Notes: generated from the letters alone by a model not told the origin. A stretch of 64,000 nucleotides of DNA from Undaria pinnatifida (GCA_012845835.1 JABAKD010000012.1:11768775-11832774), one strand, 5' to 3'; counted from the stretch's first letter, positions 1 to 12,344 are shown. Numbers and translations are program-made.

Positions 1-212
1 TCTTTAACGAATGTTTCATCATCATGGCTGTTCGACACTAGGAAGGATACGGTTGAACACAAAGTATCCACATATTTTCTTGTGCGCAAAGGCCTATCGA
101 TCGATGGCGTCGTGGTATCGAGGGACGCCGTATTTCGGGAGGTACGACGGGTGGAGCTGGTTTTGAAACCGCCGATTTCGTTCAAGAAAAATTGGGGGGG
201 GCTCCCGTAGAA
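1..212 (-). mobile_element. MITE-A copy, cut by window start
   Basis: Matches the other MITE-A copies in reverse relative to the one at 2309. It ends with TTGGGGGGGGCTCCCGTAGAA. The first 25 or so bases with the other terminal repeat lie outside the window. Confidence 0.7.
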
Positions 213-641
213 CGTCTCGGGTATGCTATGACGATGTTGTGAAGAAGTCACGATACACCCACCGGCTTTTCGCCAGTCGCACTCGAGTGACTATTAGTAT
301 TATCTTACGGACAACAAACTAACGAGTAGGGGTGGTTTGTTTTGCGCAGCCTGGCTTACTCCGTTGCGGACTCATACACCAGCAAAACTAAAACAGTAGG
401 AAAGCGTAAGACTTCCCCTCCCCCCAAAAAAGCCAAAGTGAACCCTCTACCGCCCTACCGTAGCCTTGACCGCGTGAGCGGTACAGCGATCGACACAGCA
501 TGTAGATCTGCATGAATGCGGAGTGCCACCCTAGAGTGTATACAATAGGACCCAATGGCTATTAAAGAGAAATGCGGCCTGAACTATCTCTTTTTTGACG
601 GGCAATAGCTCCGTACATGCATCAAAAACTGTACGTTGTCA
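213..641. other. Unassigned intergenic DNA
   Basis: No open frame, RNA gene or repeat partner was recognised. Confidence 0.5.
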
Positions 642-926
642 CCCCATGAACACGACGGCTTTTGCGATCCACCTTATATCAGGGAGTTCCGTATATTATT
701 GAGGGATTTTTCTGTACGGTGTACGGGGGCACACGGCGGCATGAATGGGGGGTTTGTTTCGCCGTATGATTTACTGCAGGGTTTGCCATGAGCTGTCACT
801 CGGTGTATAGGTCTTTATGAGACCAAATAAAAACCGACGGCTGGATAATATAAAGAGAGAGTTCTATGTCGCCGTCTTGACTCACCACCACGCCTTCCCG
901 CGCCAGCTGCGGGTATACATTAAGAG
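642..926 (+). repeat. Family D dispersed repeat, copy 1
   Basis: About 285 bp shared with 10232-10487 in the same orientation. Landmarks: CATGAACACGACGG, TTGCCATGAGCTGTC, GCCGTCTTGACTCACCACCA, CGCCTTCCCGCG and CAGCTGCGGGTATAC. Function unknown. Confidence 0.7.
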
Positions 927-2308
927 ATATATCATCAAACTAGTGAGCCGATTGTCTTCTATTGGTGAGCGTTGCCCAGGCCAACCGAGAGATGTGAGAA
1001 AAAGTCAACCATGTGTGATCCTGACGTTCAAGACATGTTGGCGAGCGTGCCGAGCGGACGGGGTGGGAAGAGAGATGAGAGAGAAAGGGCGGAGGAGCAG
1101 AGCAGAGAGATAAGCGCGACGAGAGGGGAACTCAAGGTCTTGCCAAGGACAGTCGAGGAGCAGAACCTATGCGCTTGGATGGAGGTGCTGTACGCTGAGG
1201 TAGCTAGGGGGGGCGATGGGGAGAGGAGCGGAGAATCAGTAGCGAGGAATTAAGCATCGTCGAACCCTGTGTTGACATCTGGGCTGGCAGCCCACTCAGG
1301 CACGTCGCAACCTTCCCTGTCTCCCCTCAATTTAACCCAGCTTCGACCCCCAAAGTTTGGTAAAAACATAGGAGCGCACCTTAGAATGTGGCGGAGAAAG
1401 AATGGAAGGCTGTTTATCATCGCTTGGTTCCCTGTACGCCCTTAAGGCAACTGGCATCCCAGTGATGGTAAGAGACATGAATGTTTCTCAGGAAGAGTTG
1501 GAGCAGAGGCGGACGCCCAAGGAAATCATGGATGCACGATTGGTGTATGGACTGCTGATGGAATGAAAGACGGGATATGTTATTGCAAAATTTCGCATGC
1601 AGCAAGCCAAGCCGCCAAGTAGCATATGGCAGGAGCTAGAAAGTTACTACATGTCGAAAGCCCTAGCCGCAACTCACAGACTTGAGAGGTAATTTGAAGC
1701 AATAAACATAGGGAAGAGGGAGAGCACCCTCTGGTGCTCGTCGGTTAAGTTGATAAGGCGGTCGATGAATTGGCCATGCTTGGTTGTGGGAAAAGTGTTG
1801 AAGAAATAAATAGGAACATCGTCAAAAACGGGTCCTCATTGTAGACGATACGAATTGAATCGATCCTCTCCCACCCGTCCATCCCTCGTCCCGAAATCGG
1901 CGAGATCATCCGCGACGCCTATGTAAATGATAAGCCTGACACGGAGATCGTTGCTAAGGCATCAGGAGTAAAAGCGGGGGGGGGGGTATCCGCATGCGGG
2001 CGCTGCCCAGTCTTCCGGTGGAGGACGTGCGAGTCCAGGTTGTCGAGTGAGGAACAAGAGAGGAGGGGAGGCCAAGGGTGAGAAGCAGCAGCAGCACGGC
2101 CATCTGAAGCAAAACGGTGGCGGAAAGGGGGGGATCTGCGCCGGGGGGAACAACTGGACCCCAATGGTGCTGGGATGCCGCAGAGGGCAGGTAGTGTTGG
2201 GACGAGTCTGGCCTAAAACGATTTGGGACGGGGGGACAGGTTCCCAGGGTAGATTGGGTACCTACCGACCCATCTCAGGGGCCTGTGCCGCTGATGCCCC
2301 TAGAGTCG
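927..2308. other. Unassigned intergenic DNA
   Basis: GC-richer purine-biased stretch (1050-1250, 2040-2150) with short overlapping frames that look compositional. Nothing recognised. Confidence 0.5.
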
Positions 2309-2549
2309 TTCTGCGGTAGGCCCCCCAACATTTTTTGAACGAAATCGCCGGTTTGGAAATGAGCTCCCGGCCGTACCTCTTGAATACGGTGACCCTTGCC
2401 CCCCCCGCCGACGTCATCGTTCGATCGTCCGTTGCAAACAACAAAATATGTAGATATTATTGTTTTCGTATCATTCTTCCTCGTGCCGAGCAGCCATGAA
2501 AAGTTCGTTAAAGAAGATCCCTGGTTTTGGGGGGGCGGCTGTCGTAGAA
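2309..2549 (+). mobile_element. MITE-A copy
   Basis: 241 bp with imperfect terminal inverted repeats: TTCTGCGGTAGGCCCCCCAA at the left and the complement of TTCTACGACAGCCGCCCCC at the right. It has TTGAACGAAATCGCCGGTTT inside the left end and AAGTTCGTTAAAGAAGAT inside the right. No coding capacity. TCG flanks both ends, a possible 3-bp duplication. Confidence 0.7.
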
Positions 2550-3101
2550 TCGGTCCCTACCGCCGTCGATCCGACGGGCTGGGGTCACTCACCGAACCCT
2601 GCACCAAGCGGAGCAAGGGGGTTCGCTTCCGATGTGACCGGTCGGGTCATTAAGTCGCAGGTTACCCGGGTTCCCCCGGTCACATGGGCGTAACGATTTC
2701 TTTTCGGCTCTTCAATACCTCTAATCCACGTACTACGGTGGTAGTTGCGCGTACAAAAATCCCACTGGGGCAGTGGTGGGTATACCTCCGCCGCAGCTCG
2801 CCCGCCTCAGCCCTTCTCTAGTACTTCCCACGGCCTAGACGAACGATGGCAGCGGCGCGCCTACGATTAACCTGCATCTTCTCACCGCGCATTTTGCGCA
2901 CAGAGAGGCAGGAATGGATGTAACGATTTTCTTGGGGTGAATGGGTGACATCAGTGCGTAGTCGATTCGGGCGCTCCTTTTCATGTAAAACTGTAATTCC
3001 CTTGGTATGGTAGAGCCCCCCCCCCTCCCTCCTCATAGTAGCAGTACTTTGGTCCCAGGCGACACGAGGTCGTTGAGGGTGCATTGCTTTGGTACGATAC
3101 C
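2550..3101. other. Unassigned intergenic DNA
   Basis: Lies between a MITE-A and a MITE-B copy. No feature recognised. Confidence 0.5.
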
Positions 3102-3377
3102 AGACGCGTGCTACGATAAAAGTGCACCACTTTTTTTCTAATACTACTCTTCACTTTAGGAGGTGTTAAGACATTACACACATTCCCTTTCTTACACGAA
3201 AAATTGATGTGGAGATTAGCAAAACTGCCGACCGGATGAAGAATTCGATGGCCTCAGTATACAGCGAGAATTATGCAAAAGCAGGGCCATTTTTGCTGTG
3301 ACTATTTTGGGTCAAGGATCCCCGTCAATCAGAAAACATTTCAGACGAAAAATGCTGCCTCGATCGCAGCACGCGTC
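3102..3377 (+). mobile_element. MITE-B copy abutting the copia remnant
   Basis: 276 bp with ends AGACGCGTGCTACGATA and CTCGATCGCAGCACGCGTC, which are inverted repeats. The interior matches the 10525 copy (ACCGGATGAAGAATTCGATG, CATTTCAGACGAAAAATG). Copia sequence begins right after it. Confidence 0.75.
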
Positions 3378-4499
3378 ACCAACGATTTTGCACAGCAAGC
3401 AGGGTGACGTTCAGATGAAGCTCTTGGGCGTAGCGTATGTACCCGGTGTCCCCTTCAATCTGTTTTCGCTCCATGCCATCATACATAAATGCTACGTCTC
3501 GCTCGATGCTGAGGGAGTCCACATGTTGGATGGAGTTTCGTCCTGCTTGCGTGAGGACGCTAAGTCTTACGTAGAGGCCACTAGGGTTATTGAGAACTCG
3601 ATTGCTGCCGCCGTGTCGGTTCCTGGAAATATGAGGAGGGTAAATATTAACGATCTTCATGTTTCCCTCGTATATTCCCGCACTGATGCTCTTCGAGACG
3701 CGGCGCGGCAGGTTGAAATTTTGGTCATCGGAGAGTTGGTTTCGCGTGCTGGATGTTCCGAGGAAAAGGGGAGGAGGATAGCGGTACCGTAGTCGACCGG
3801 GTATGCCGTTCCACGAGGCCTCTTGGAGCGTTTCTTCGTGGATCTGGCGCGGCAACAGCCTGCGTCTGCCGGCGGTGCCCAGTACTTGACGATGATCGCC
3901 GACCACTACCCGTGGGTGGGATGGCCGTATTTCGTGAAACGGAAGTCCGACGTCCCGATGGCCTTCGATAGTTTTATGGCCGAGATCAGCGCAAAGGGTT
4001 TCCCGTCTATCGTGCAGTGCGTTCGCTCGGACAGCGGCACCCAATTCATCAAGCCAGAGTCCGTGGCTCAACGACCGTGGCATCCACCGCAAGTACAAGC
4101 CCATTGGTTCACCAAAGCATGACGGTGTGGTCAAGCGACGGATAGCCATGACGCTGGAGGATACTATGGCGTCCCGCCAGGAGACCCTCCGTTTGTTTGG
4201 CGACGCGAAGGTGCCACCGACACAGCCTATTCGGGTTGAGGATTGTAAATACGCCACATGTGTTATCAACATGACGGCAAGGTTCAGGAACAAGCTGGAT
4301 ATGCACTCGCCATACCGGAAGTCTCACAGAACAGCGCCGTTTGCAGGGGTACTCCCGTTCTTGAATCCGGGCTTTCATCACGTATGGAGGACCCTGTGAT
4401 GGGGAAGATACGTCCCCCGTGGCCGTGTGCGATCTGGGTTATGCCAGACCTGGCACGAGAGGTAAGCTCTCGGCAGATGTTACTCTGCCGTTGCGGTTA

Positions 4500-5150
4500 A
4501 GTTTCAAGCTCCGCAGAGCTGATGACAAAAAGACGCCCCAAGGGCAGTGGTGTGTTTATCATTAGCGCGGTCTCGAAGAGCAGACGAAGAAGAGGAAATA
4601 AGAAGTGAGAGAGTGTGCGTGGTGCATGCTTAATCGATTACATCTCAAGACTCTATGAAAGCGTACGCACCACCCTAAAAATCAAGCTGTGTGATTACTC
4701 CAAAAACATACCGGTACAAAAAACCTCGGGCCAACTGTAAACTACAACCGAGATTTTAGGGTTCAGCCGCAACCTACGATATACGACCTACTAGATCCAC
4801 ATGATCCTATGATCATACGAGGTACGTGTGTATCTGGTACCATCTGTGTGTGATACGTACGTACATATCACACTCGTTGCACTGGTATCGCCGAAGCGCC
4901 TCGTGTTGCTCCGTACCAAAGGCTGGTACCAATCCTTCACAACGAACCGATCCGATACTCTTTGACAATGTCCACGTATTAACTCGTGTATACCAGTCGC
5001 GTATGCATGCGTCCTACCACGTACGAGCTACGTATACCAGATGACTACCTGGTACGTATAATATGATGTAACGACAGCGAAATCGATTAATTACGACAGA
5101 CTACCTACTCCGTTGTGCCAGTAGCAAGGAAACTATCCTCAATACCCTGA
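4500..5150. other. Non-copia DNA interrupting the copia remnant
   Basis: This segment separates the integrase tail from the region before reverse transcriptase. It has no copia-like frame and is rich in GTACGTA-type and CTGGTA/TACCAG words. It looks like an insertion or a region too decayed to recognise. No terminal repeats were seen. Confidence 0.4.
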
Positions 5151-6363
5151 CGCCGGGGTCCAAGGCGGAAGAGGCTTGTTTCAACCTGAGTGGCGGAAAC
5201 AACCACTCGGTAGACTGCTGCAAGATCCTGCTGGTGCCTAATCGGACGTCGTATCCCCGCGACGTTACTTGAAAACACCTCAAGAACTCTTTGTGGGGGT
5301 ACTGCCTCCGGAAAAGAAGAGGTCTCCGCCGCCACCTTCACCACCGCCGTCCCCGGGTACGCCGGAGCCTCTGGGAGACCCCAGAGTCTGGTCCAAGCCG
5401 CCGCCACCATCACCGCCGCCGTCCCCGCGTATGCCGGAGCCTCTTGGAGACCCCATAGTATAGTCGGGGAGGTGCCGCCACGGTCCTAAATGTTGCCGCC
5501 GCAACCGCCGCAACCACCGCCGCTACCGCCGCCATCACCACGCCGCGGCTGTCGTCGCAGCCGCCGTCATCGTCTCCGCCGCTGCCGCCGCAACCGTCGC
5601 CGCTGCCGCCGCTGCCGCCGCAACAGCCACTGTAGCCGCAACTTTCAAAGCGTGCTGCCCCGGAGCTGGGTAGTGACAATCCGTACCCAGAGGAGGACGA
5701 TGTGCAGCGAGGCAGAACCAGGAGGAGAGCGCGCGACAGCGACAGGCTGCGGGGCATGGGCTGCTGTCGCTAATGGCAGGGAAAGAAAGCATTGGTGTCA
5801 CGTGCTTGTTCACCAAGCTCCGCCGCACGAAAATCCCCTCTTCCCCACACGGCCAGTGAACGAGCTTTCACCGCCAAACGCTGATGCTGAAACGTGCGCG
5901 GGCGAGGTTTCGGCCGTTTGGATGCTGGCGATGAACACAAAGGTGTACCGTGGGCTGGCGAGCGCGGGGACGTTTGGGGGAATGTAACAACCAGACGGCC
6001 TGAGCGTCATCTCGGCGAAATTGGTGTTCGCCTGGAAGCCCAACCAACATATATATATATATGCGGTTCTCGAGCGAAAGTGAGACTGGTGGCGCGGGGT
6101 TTTAAGCAGCGTGGAGGTTTTAGACTTTTGCCCCGACACATTCCGCGTCTTGTTTTCATTTATTTGTTGGGTGCTGTTGCGTGGGAGTTGACTTTGAATT
6201 TGTGTCGTTTTGATGCGGAGCTAGCGTTCTTTCAGTCAAGTCCGGAAGATGATTTTTGTATGCGACTACCCCCTGGTTGCGTCGAATTATGTCTGGTAAA
6301 TAGTCAGGTTGAACCACCGTCTCGACGGCTTCAAGGAAGCGTCGACGTCGTGGCACAACCATC

Positions 6364-6521
6364 GCATCACCCACGTAAAGCGTCTTGGATTGACCAGAGT
6401 CTCGCTGATGCGTGTGTCTTGCGATTGATCGAGTCGGTCTCTGCATCACCCACATGAAGAGTCTTGAATTGACCAGAGTCTCGCGGATGCGTGTGTCTTG
6501 TGATTGATCGAGGCGGGCTCT
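6364..6521 (+). repeat. Two-copy 79-bp tandem duplication in copia RT region
   Basis: The unit starting GCATCACCCAC at 6364 recurs at 6443 with few changes. Shared words are GTCTTGRATTGACCAGAGTC and GATGCGTGTGTCTTG. It follows the MRLPPGC part of the reverse transcriptase and destroys the frame there. Confidence 0.85.
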
Positions 6522-7611
6522 CTCTACATGGTAGCAGTGGTTTACATGTGTATGGTATACTTGAAGTGGGACTTAAAGCTAAATGCGACCAGTTATGTGA
6601 AGATCTGAACCGTCTTGTCCCGATCAACAATCTGGGCGAGTTGCGATTGTATTCTCTCATATTATCTGGTTGTCAGTCTCTTTTGAGGGATTGGGTCTGG
6701 TACTTTGACGATTTAGCAACAAGCTATCGATGAAAACACCATGGCGAGGTTTGATGTTTGTTCTGGGAGAAATACCCCACTTTCGACGGTCTGTTGTTCG
6801 AGCGATTCGACACGAACGAACCTAGACCCTATGGACGATAGGACTTTTCGCGAGTTGGCGGGATGCTTGATGTGCTTTGCAAACCTAACGCGATCGGATA
6901 TTGCGAAAACGCGAGAGCCGGAGTAAGGTAAGCGAATCGGTCGAGGGAGGTACAACACTTGAGGGCAGCGATTGGAAATATAAGGTGTTTATTTTCTACG
7001 AGCGATTTCGGCCTTATATTGGAGAAAGACAATGGGCTTGAGCTAGTAGCGTTTGTTTGCAGATGCTGACTACGCCAGCAAAGCCGCTGACAAGAGGTCC
7101 GTTTCAGGTGGTGCTCTAATTTGTGCGGGGTCATGTGTGGGCTGGATTTCGAGAACCCAGAAAAAAACCTTGACGCTCTCGACCACTGACGCCGTGTACG
7201 TAACACTGGCAGACACCATTATGGAGGCGATGCTCTTGCGGTATGTGTGGCGTTTTGTTTCTCCTGGGTTTGGTACGACGTGCGTTCCGGTTTTCGAGGA
7301 TATCAAAGGGGCTTAAAGAAACTGTTGCAAAACCCAGCGACACCACGTTTTCTGGCAGCTTAATGTTAAGAGGGAAGTTTTATTCCCGATGTCGTTTCCG
7401 ATGTCGAGTCGGATGATCAGCAACATGCAGACGTCTCGACAAAGCAGCTCGACTTCACGGCTTTTAGCTATCGCCGGGATTTCCTGGTGAATATTTAATG
7501 CGTTTTGGGGGTTGTTGTTTTCACATTAATTAAACCGTTGTGCCTACACCAGGTATATTCAACGACAACTGTACACCAGAGTGCGTGCTGATTCATTCTA
7601 GAGAGATACAA

Positions 7612-7745
7612 ATTATGTGGTCATACAGACGACCGTGAAACAGAGTAAACCAAACAGTCGCAGTTCGTCAAGGTAAAGCAAGTGAAGTGTGAACGTACCG
7701 GGTACGAGAACACAACGAAACAAGCCGGACAGTAAAAAATGAGAA
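7612..7745 (-). repeat. Family E dispersed repeat
   Basis: On the minus strand it shares CTCGTACCCGGTACG, TACCTTGACGAACTGCGAC and TGTTTGGTTTACTCTGTTTCAC with 17575-17700 on the plus strand. Similar short peptides (VLVPGT, LFGL) on both copies are a by-product. Confidence 0.65.
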
Positions 7746-8289
7746 AAATGGGAAAAAATAATATCAAAAAGATTAATGCAAAAAGAAAACAAAGCAAGAC
7801 ATAGGACAGGTGTTCTAAAAAATGTGATGCACTGCTGTGCAAGAAGATCCGAAAGGAAAGGAAAGGCTGCAATCGCCAGCGGAACACCATAATACGTGCT
7901 GAAGAGGAACAAATACCTGTTGCACGGGTAAAACAGCACAGCAAGAAGATAACTGCTGTTTTAAGGACAAAAACAACACGAAGAAGAGGAAGAAGATACC
8001 TGCGTAATAAGGCTGGTGGGGAGGGAAATAAGGAAGCAAACAAAAATAAGAGAGAGGAGAAAAAGTAAGAAAGGACGACAGCAAGTCGTTACTGTCGCTT
8101 TCGCGCTCCCCCTTTCGAATTCAACGAAAACAAAGCAGGAACTACATCTTGCTGTAGAGGGATCAGGGCTATAACAGCACACACTCGATTTAATTTGTCG
8201 AACTGGTACCTTGCCACACGATTTGCCACTTCGTTTCTGCATTCATCTACAGCTGCATCAGCAAGGCTGCCCCCCCTCCCCGACCCCCC

Positions 8290-8537
8290 GGTTTCCCTTG
8301 GTTGCTGCTGTTCGCGTCCTCTGCTGTGAGGCGTTGCCAGCGCTTCTTCGCATCGCCCCTGTGCCATCTCTTCACGAATCGGTCCGCCGCGTCGACGACC
8401 CCCATGTGCCAGTTCCCACTCTTCTTAGTAGCCACCCTCGGCCATAGCCAAGTCTCTACTCCGAACAGTAAAGGGGAGATATGCATAGACCCCTCGGCTG
8501 CTTCGATTACCCTGATGTCGTCTACAAGACATTGGGC
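8290..8537 (-). CDS. Candidate minus-strand exon, unknown product
   Basis: The minus-strand frame from a possible acceptor at 8538-8540 is open and GC-rich in an AT-rich area. It contains WLWPRVATKKSGNWHMGVVD and then RFVKRWHRGDAKKRWQRL, which read like ordinary protein rather than low complexity. No donor, partner exon or family could be assigned. It could also be a fragment of an old transposase. Confidence 0.25.
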
Positions 8538-8919
8538 CTTGGTGAAGGTAGTTATTTTTTTATTTCACACTAAGTATTTTATTCGTCAGTTTTTTCGGGA
8601 GAGCTCTTTCGTTATTCGATCTTTGAGTTTTGATCAGTGTAATGTCCCGCCGCTACGGGTGTTACTTGTTTCATCGTGCAATACAGTGTATAAACGCCCC
8701 ACCTAATAATATCGAAATCCGCCAGAGTAATGAACACTTCCACGCCCTGGATATCGCCTCATTATCTTTTCAGAGCCGTCCATGCCGCAGCTGCAATTCC
8801 CACTCCTCCCCCGCCCCTAACGCCCCCTCATTCCCCACCACCCGCACCATCACCTGTTAATAGACCTAGCACCACGCGTATAGCAAACCCCTACATATAT
8901 GCGACCTAAAGCCTTCGCC

Positions 8920-9052
8920 CCCCGCCCCCCGCCCCCCCCGCCACACCCCCCCCCCCTCCCCACAAGACTAAAAAGGATTTATAGTTTCCACGCACAAATT
9001 GACCTGCCCCGCCCGTCCCCTCCCCCCCCTCCCCCCCTCCCGCCCCCCCTTT
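8920..9052. repeat. C-rich low-complexity tract
   Basis: CCCCGCCCCCC-type sequence in two blocks separated by about 40 bp. Open frames across it are composition artefacts. Confidence 0.8.
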
Positions 9053-9140
9053 GATCAAAATCAGGTCCACACGTCCTTCAAAACTCCGCCCTTCCACCAC
9101 CGGTTATTCGACTTACAGGATTTACTTGATAAACTGATGC

Positions 9141-9385
9141 ATTTCCTTCCACAGATGTCAGATTTTGCCCCCCTCAAAAACGGGTTATATAGTTTCCGCG
9201 CACGGACTGCCTAAAATCACCCTGTTGACCCTGATGGCTATACTGTAGTTGTAAGGGGAGTCGCCGACCTATATCCTTAATGAGGACACACAACCCGTAA
9301 TACACGCGATCGGAGTATCACACAGCTTGCAAAGATGAGTTTCGACAAAATATTGGATCTCACAGCTGGAGGAGTGTATTTTTAT
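9141..9385 (+). repeat. Family C interspersed repeat
   Basis: About 245 bp. Landmarks: CAGATTTTGCCCCCCTCAAA, GTTTCCGCGCACGGACTGCC, GGGGAGTCGCCGACCTATAT, ATGAGGACACACAACCCGTA, GCGATCGGAGTATCACACAG, CTTGCAAAGATGAGTTTCG and CACAGCTGGA. No tRNA promoter boxes were found and the ends are only weakly inverted, so it could be a SINE, a MITE or a fragment of something larger. Confidence 0.85.
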
Positions 9386-10089
9386 TGTTAAAATATACTT
9401 GTATGCAGAACACACGTAGATCGAATTTGTGCATTTATTTGGTTGATTTTTCGTATAAGACGGAGATTTGTTTGTTTTTCCTGGTTCAGCTAGGTCCCGT
9501 ACTTCTGGATACTACTACTAAATAAATAAGCAGTATCCCGAGGAAATAAAAAAATATCAGAGTATATTTTAGTCCTAAATCCGAACAAAGTTCCGTTTTC
9601 CATGGCAAGTTTCGAGCATGATTTGATGCCGTTTTTCCTGGCAATAATTTTCGTCAGCAGTTGATGTTTTCAGCGCGCGGCTGCTGTTGTTGCTTTGTTT
9701 GGGTTTTTGATGATATTATTTGAGAGTTAATGTTTGTGACTGGACGATTTGAGCTTTCGTACTAGTGCGTTTTTGGTTTTCGAGTTCGGTATTAGCTTAT
9801 TTTGCGTTACTTACAAGTATTATATTGGGATGTATGAATCCTGCGAGATGCCGGGCATTGTCATGCACAGCGACAAGGGGGGGGGGGGTAGTATGTTCGC
9901 CGCGTACCATGAGGGGGGGGGGGGGGAGTCATCCCACGGTAGGGGTTGCAGTTGTTAGATTAACTTGAAAAATATACCTGTCCGATTGGGCTTCTCAAGT
10001 GTGGAACTACCACCGGTTAGTCAATAGCCAAGTAATTTCACGAGAGTGTTTTTGTTCAGGACTACCATGGTAAGGCATAGAGGGTGAGC
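9386..10089. other. AT-rich intergenic DNA
   Basis: Mostly T-rich, with two G runs near 9877-9930. Nothing else recognised. Confidence 0.5.
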
Positions 10090-10170
10090 TTGGTCGGGTT
10101 GTGCGAACGAACGCCTTCGAAGTCATTTTTCGGGTGATGATGATGAGATATTGAGCTCCTCATGCTAGGC
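10090..10170 (-). repeat. Short dispersed repeat paired with 20308-20385
   Basis: Reverse complement shares CATGAGGAGCT, TCACCCGAA, TGACTTCGAAG and CGACCAA-like words with 20308-20385. Too short to classify. Confidence 0.4.
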
Positions 10171-10231
10171 GCTCAGGAACATTCTTCTCACACGTTCCTA
10201 CGGTGGGATGGGTTGGGTGTCGGTTGGTCCT

Positions 10232-10487
10232 CCTCATCATGAACACGACGGTTACAATCCATCTTATAGTACGTAGGGATTATCAAATTTTGGTTGGGGG
10301 TTTATGTATAAGGTGTAAGGAGACACTCGGCGGGATGAATTGTTTCGGCGGATGTTTTCCCTCGTGATTCGCCATGAGCTGTCGCTCGACTGCTAGGCAG
10401 TAGAAGAAGAGAGTTTATGTGTCACCGTCGTCTTGAGTCGCCACCACACGCCTTCCCGCGGCAGCTGCGTGTACACCTTCATAGATC
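10232..10487 (+). repeat. Family D dispersed repeat, copy 2
   Basis: Second copy of the repeat at 642-926. It is followed 37 bp later by a MITE-B copy. The first copy is not, so the two are separate units. Confidence 0.7.
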
Positions 10488-10524
10488 TAATCGACAAGGA
10501 AGGACCGACGCCCTTGGATCTAAG

Positions 10525-10820
10525 AGACGCATGCTACGATAGAGAGGTGCTCCACGATTTTTTCTAATACAACTCCTCACTTACTTGGGAGATTAAGACA
10601 ATAAACATAATATATCCTTCTCAACCCGAAAGCTGATTTGGACAGAAGAATTGAAACAGCTACCTACCGGATGAACAATATCATGGTCTAGGTGTACAAT
10701 AACGATAATCATGCAAAAATATGCCGTTTTTCCAACGGTTTTGGGTTAAATAATAAGGAGGCCCGTCATTCAGATAACGTTTCAGACGAAAAGTGCCCTG
10801 CCTCTATCGTAGCTCGTGCC
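10525..10820 (+). mobile_element. MITE-B copy
   Basis: 296 bp with AGACGCATGCTACGATAGAG at the left and CCTCTATCGTAGCTCGTGCC at the right, forming terminal inverted repeats. Closest in sequence to the copy at 3102. No coding capacity. Confidence 0.75.
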
Positions 10821-11307
10821 AGGAATATGCCACCATCTCCGGCATACTCGAAAGCCCCCCGGTGATCAAGTTTAGGCTACAACAGCGTGCGACGTTTTTC
10901 TCAGCATTTTGGCGTTTTCTCCTGGACCAGGTACTACTACTATTATAATTATTGCTGCTGTGAGTCCGTGGATATGGCAATTTCACATGATGACGTGTGT
11001 ATTTAAATGCGTGGAACTGTGAGCTTAATAAGCTTTTTTTTCCATATCCGCTTGAGAGTGTAGGACGAAGGATATTATCATAGATTTTTCATCGACTTTA
11101 TTGCAGAGTTAGTTGTTCTTATTTTTCATTTCAATGCTATCTGCGCGAATGAATCGCAACACGAACTATCGCAAACACAACGAGAGATATTATAGTAAAA
11201 AAAGCATATACTAACAGTTATCTGTCAGGGTTGCAACTGCCCCTCGTTCCATCCGTACGACTGTGCACAACGGCGGTGTTCCTCAAATTGTTGAGACTTG
11301 AGAAATG
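10821..11307. other. Unassigned intergenic DNA
   Basis: AT-rich; nothing recognised. Confidence 0.5.
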
Positions 11308-11553
11308 AAAAATACACTTCATCAGCTGTGAGATCGACCAAGAACGATTTTTTTTACCAAACTCAGCTTTGCAAGCGGCGTGCGATACTTCGATCGCGCG
11401 TGTCACGGGGCGTATACTCTCGTGAAGGATACAGCTCGGTGACCCCCCTGCTGACGCCAAGGGTGAACAGGACTAAGACGTTCAGCCTTGTTCTGCGCAC
11501 GGAAACTGTACAACCCGCACTGAGGGGGACAAAACCAGACATCTTCTGTGGAA
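11308..11553 (-). repeat. Family C interspersed repeat
   Basis: Reverse copy with most landmarks diverged: CAGCTGTGAGATCGACC, GCTTTGCAAGCGGCGTGCG, GATCGCGCGTGTCACGGGG and TGAGGGGGACAAAACC. Confidence 0.7.
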
Positions 11554-12344
11554 TTCAGTACTCATGAAACAATAAGTGTTACTACAGTGTGAGGTAGCTT
11601 TTTTTTGGAGCGGGCTACTTGGGTCTACCGGATTGTACCCAAGTTCCTGCGTACATCCCTGTGTATGTGGCAGGCCGGCGGAGGTCAAGCCCAGGCCTGA
11701 TGCTCGGGCTATTCTGCTGTCGAGTTATGATAGAACATGCGGTGGACGTCGATCGCTACTGCTCCAAAGTGATCTCTCTTCTGCTCTTCTCTTGCTGCTA
11801 TGCAGATGCACACTCACGCGCATGTATGTATGGATCGAACGAAGACCCACGAGGGAGATCTGGCGATCTGCATCATCAGGCGTCGGGCAATGCACTCTTG
11901 GTCCTAAAGCTCTTCGAACGCCTATCTCACACACTAGCAGGGAATACACCAACTAAAGCGTGGATCCAAAACGCCTTATCCCTGCACTTTCTTCTACAGA
12001 TGGAAGCGCTTGCGCCAAATAACAGAAACGATCGAAGGTGCGTCAGCGTAGCCGATTGTTTTTGCTCTTGCAGGCAGCCTCCTTCACGGATAATTTTGGG
12101 TGGAACGACCGTAGGCCACAAACTAGCGCACCTGTAAAAAGGTGTTGGGGAAGGTCGCAATTTATATCGAGAAAAGCACGGAACGTCTTCCTCCATATGA
12201 ATGTTAATCACAACCCTTACATGTATGTACAACAAACAAGACATTCCCGGGTGGGTCGATCCCTCTGAAGAGTAGACGTGTTAGAACTGGCATCACTAAA
12301 AGCGTTGAGCCGAACGTGGCCACCAGTTACGATGCATTATCTCT
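11554..12344. other. Unassigned region with overlapping open frames
   Basis: Holds a 172-codon open frame (11619-12137) and others overlapping it on both strands. None resembles a known protein and none has convincing splice borders. Confidence 0.35.

Larger units (their letters stand above)
3378..7497 (+). pseudogene. pol: Ty1/copia retrotransposon remnant, 5'-truncated and broken
   Basis: Fragments of copia Pol appear in the expected order. Near 3404-3560 is the GAG-pre-integrase region with YVPGVPFNLFSLHAI. At 3830-4120 is the integrase core, including VRSDSGTQF. At 4120-4400 is the integrase tail. At 5180-5270 is the region before reverse transcriptase (NNHSVDCCKILL). A proline-rich linker follows at 5300-5600. 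Reverse transcriptase pieces are KLVFAWK, VRLVARGFKQR and MRLPPGC (about 6020-6290). Near 6540-6660 is LCEDLNRLVPINNLGEL. At 7053-7316 is RNase H with DADYASKAADKRSVSGGA and TLSTTDAVYV. The C-terminal end reads to a stop at about 7497. Stops and frameshifts break every domain, and 4500-5150 is unrelated DNA. The left end abuts a MITE-B copy and no LTRs were found. The style resembles stramenopile copia elements, which is inference. Confidence 0.85.

Noticed and set aside
3376-4293. 305-codon minus-strand open frame
   Set aside because: It is antisense to the copia integrase, whose domains are recognisable on the plus strand.
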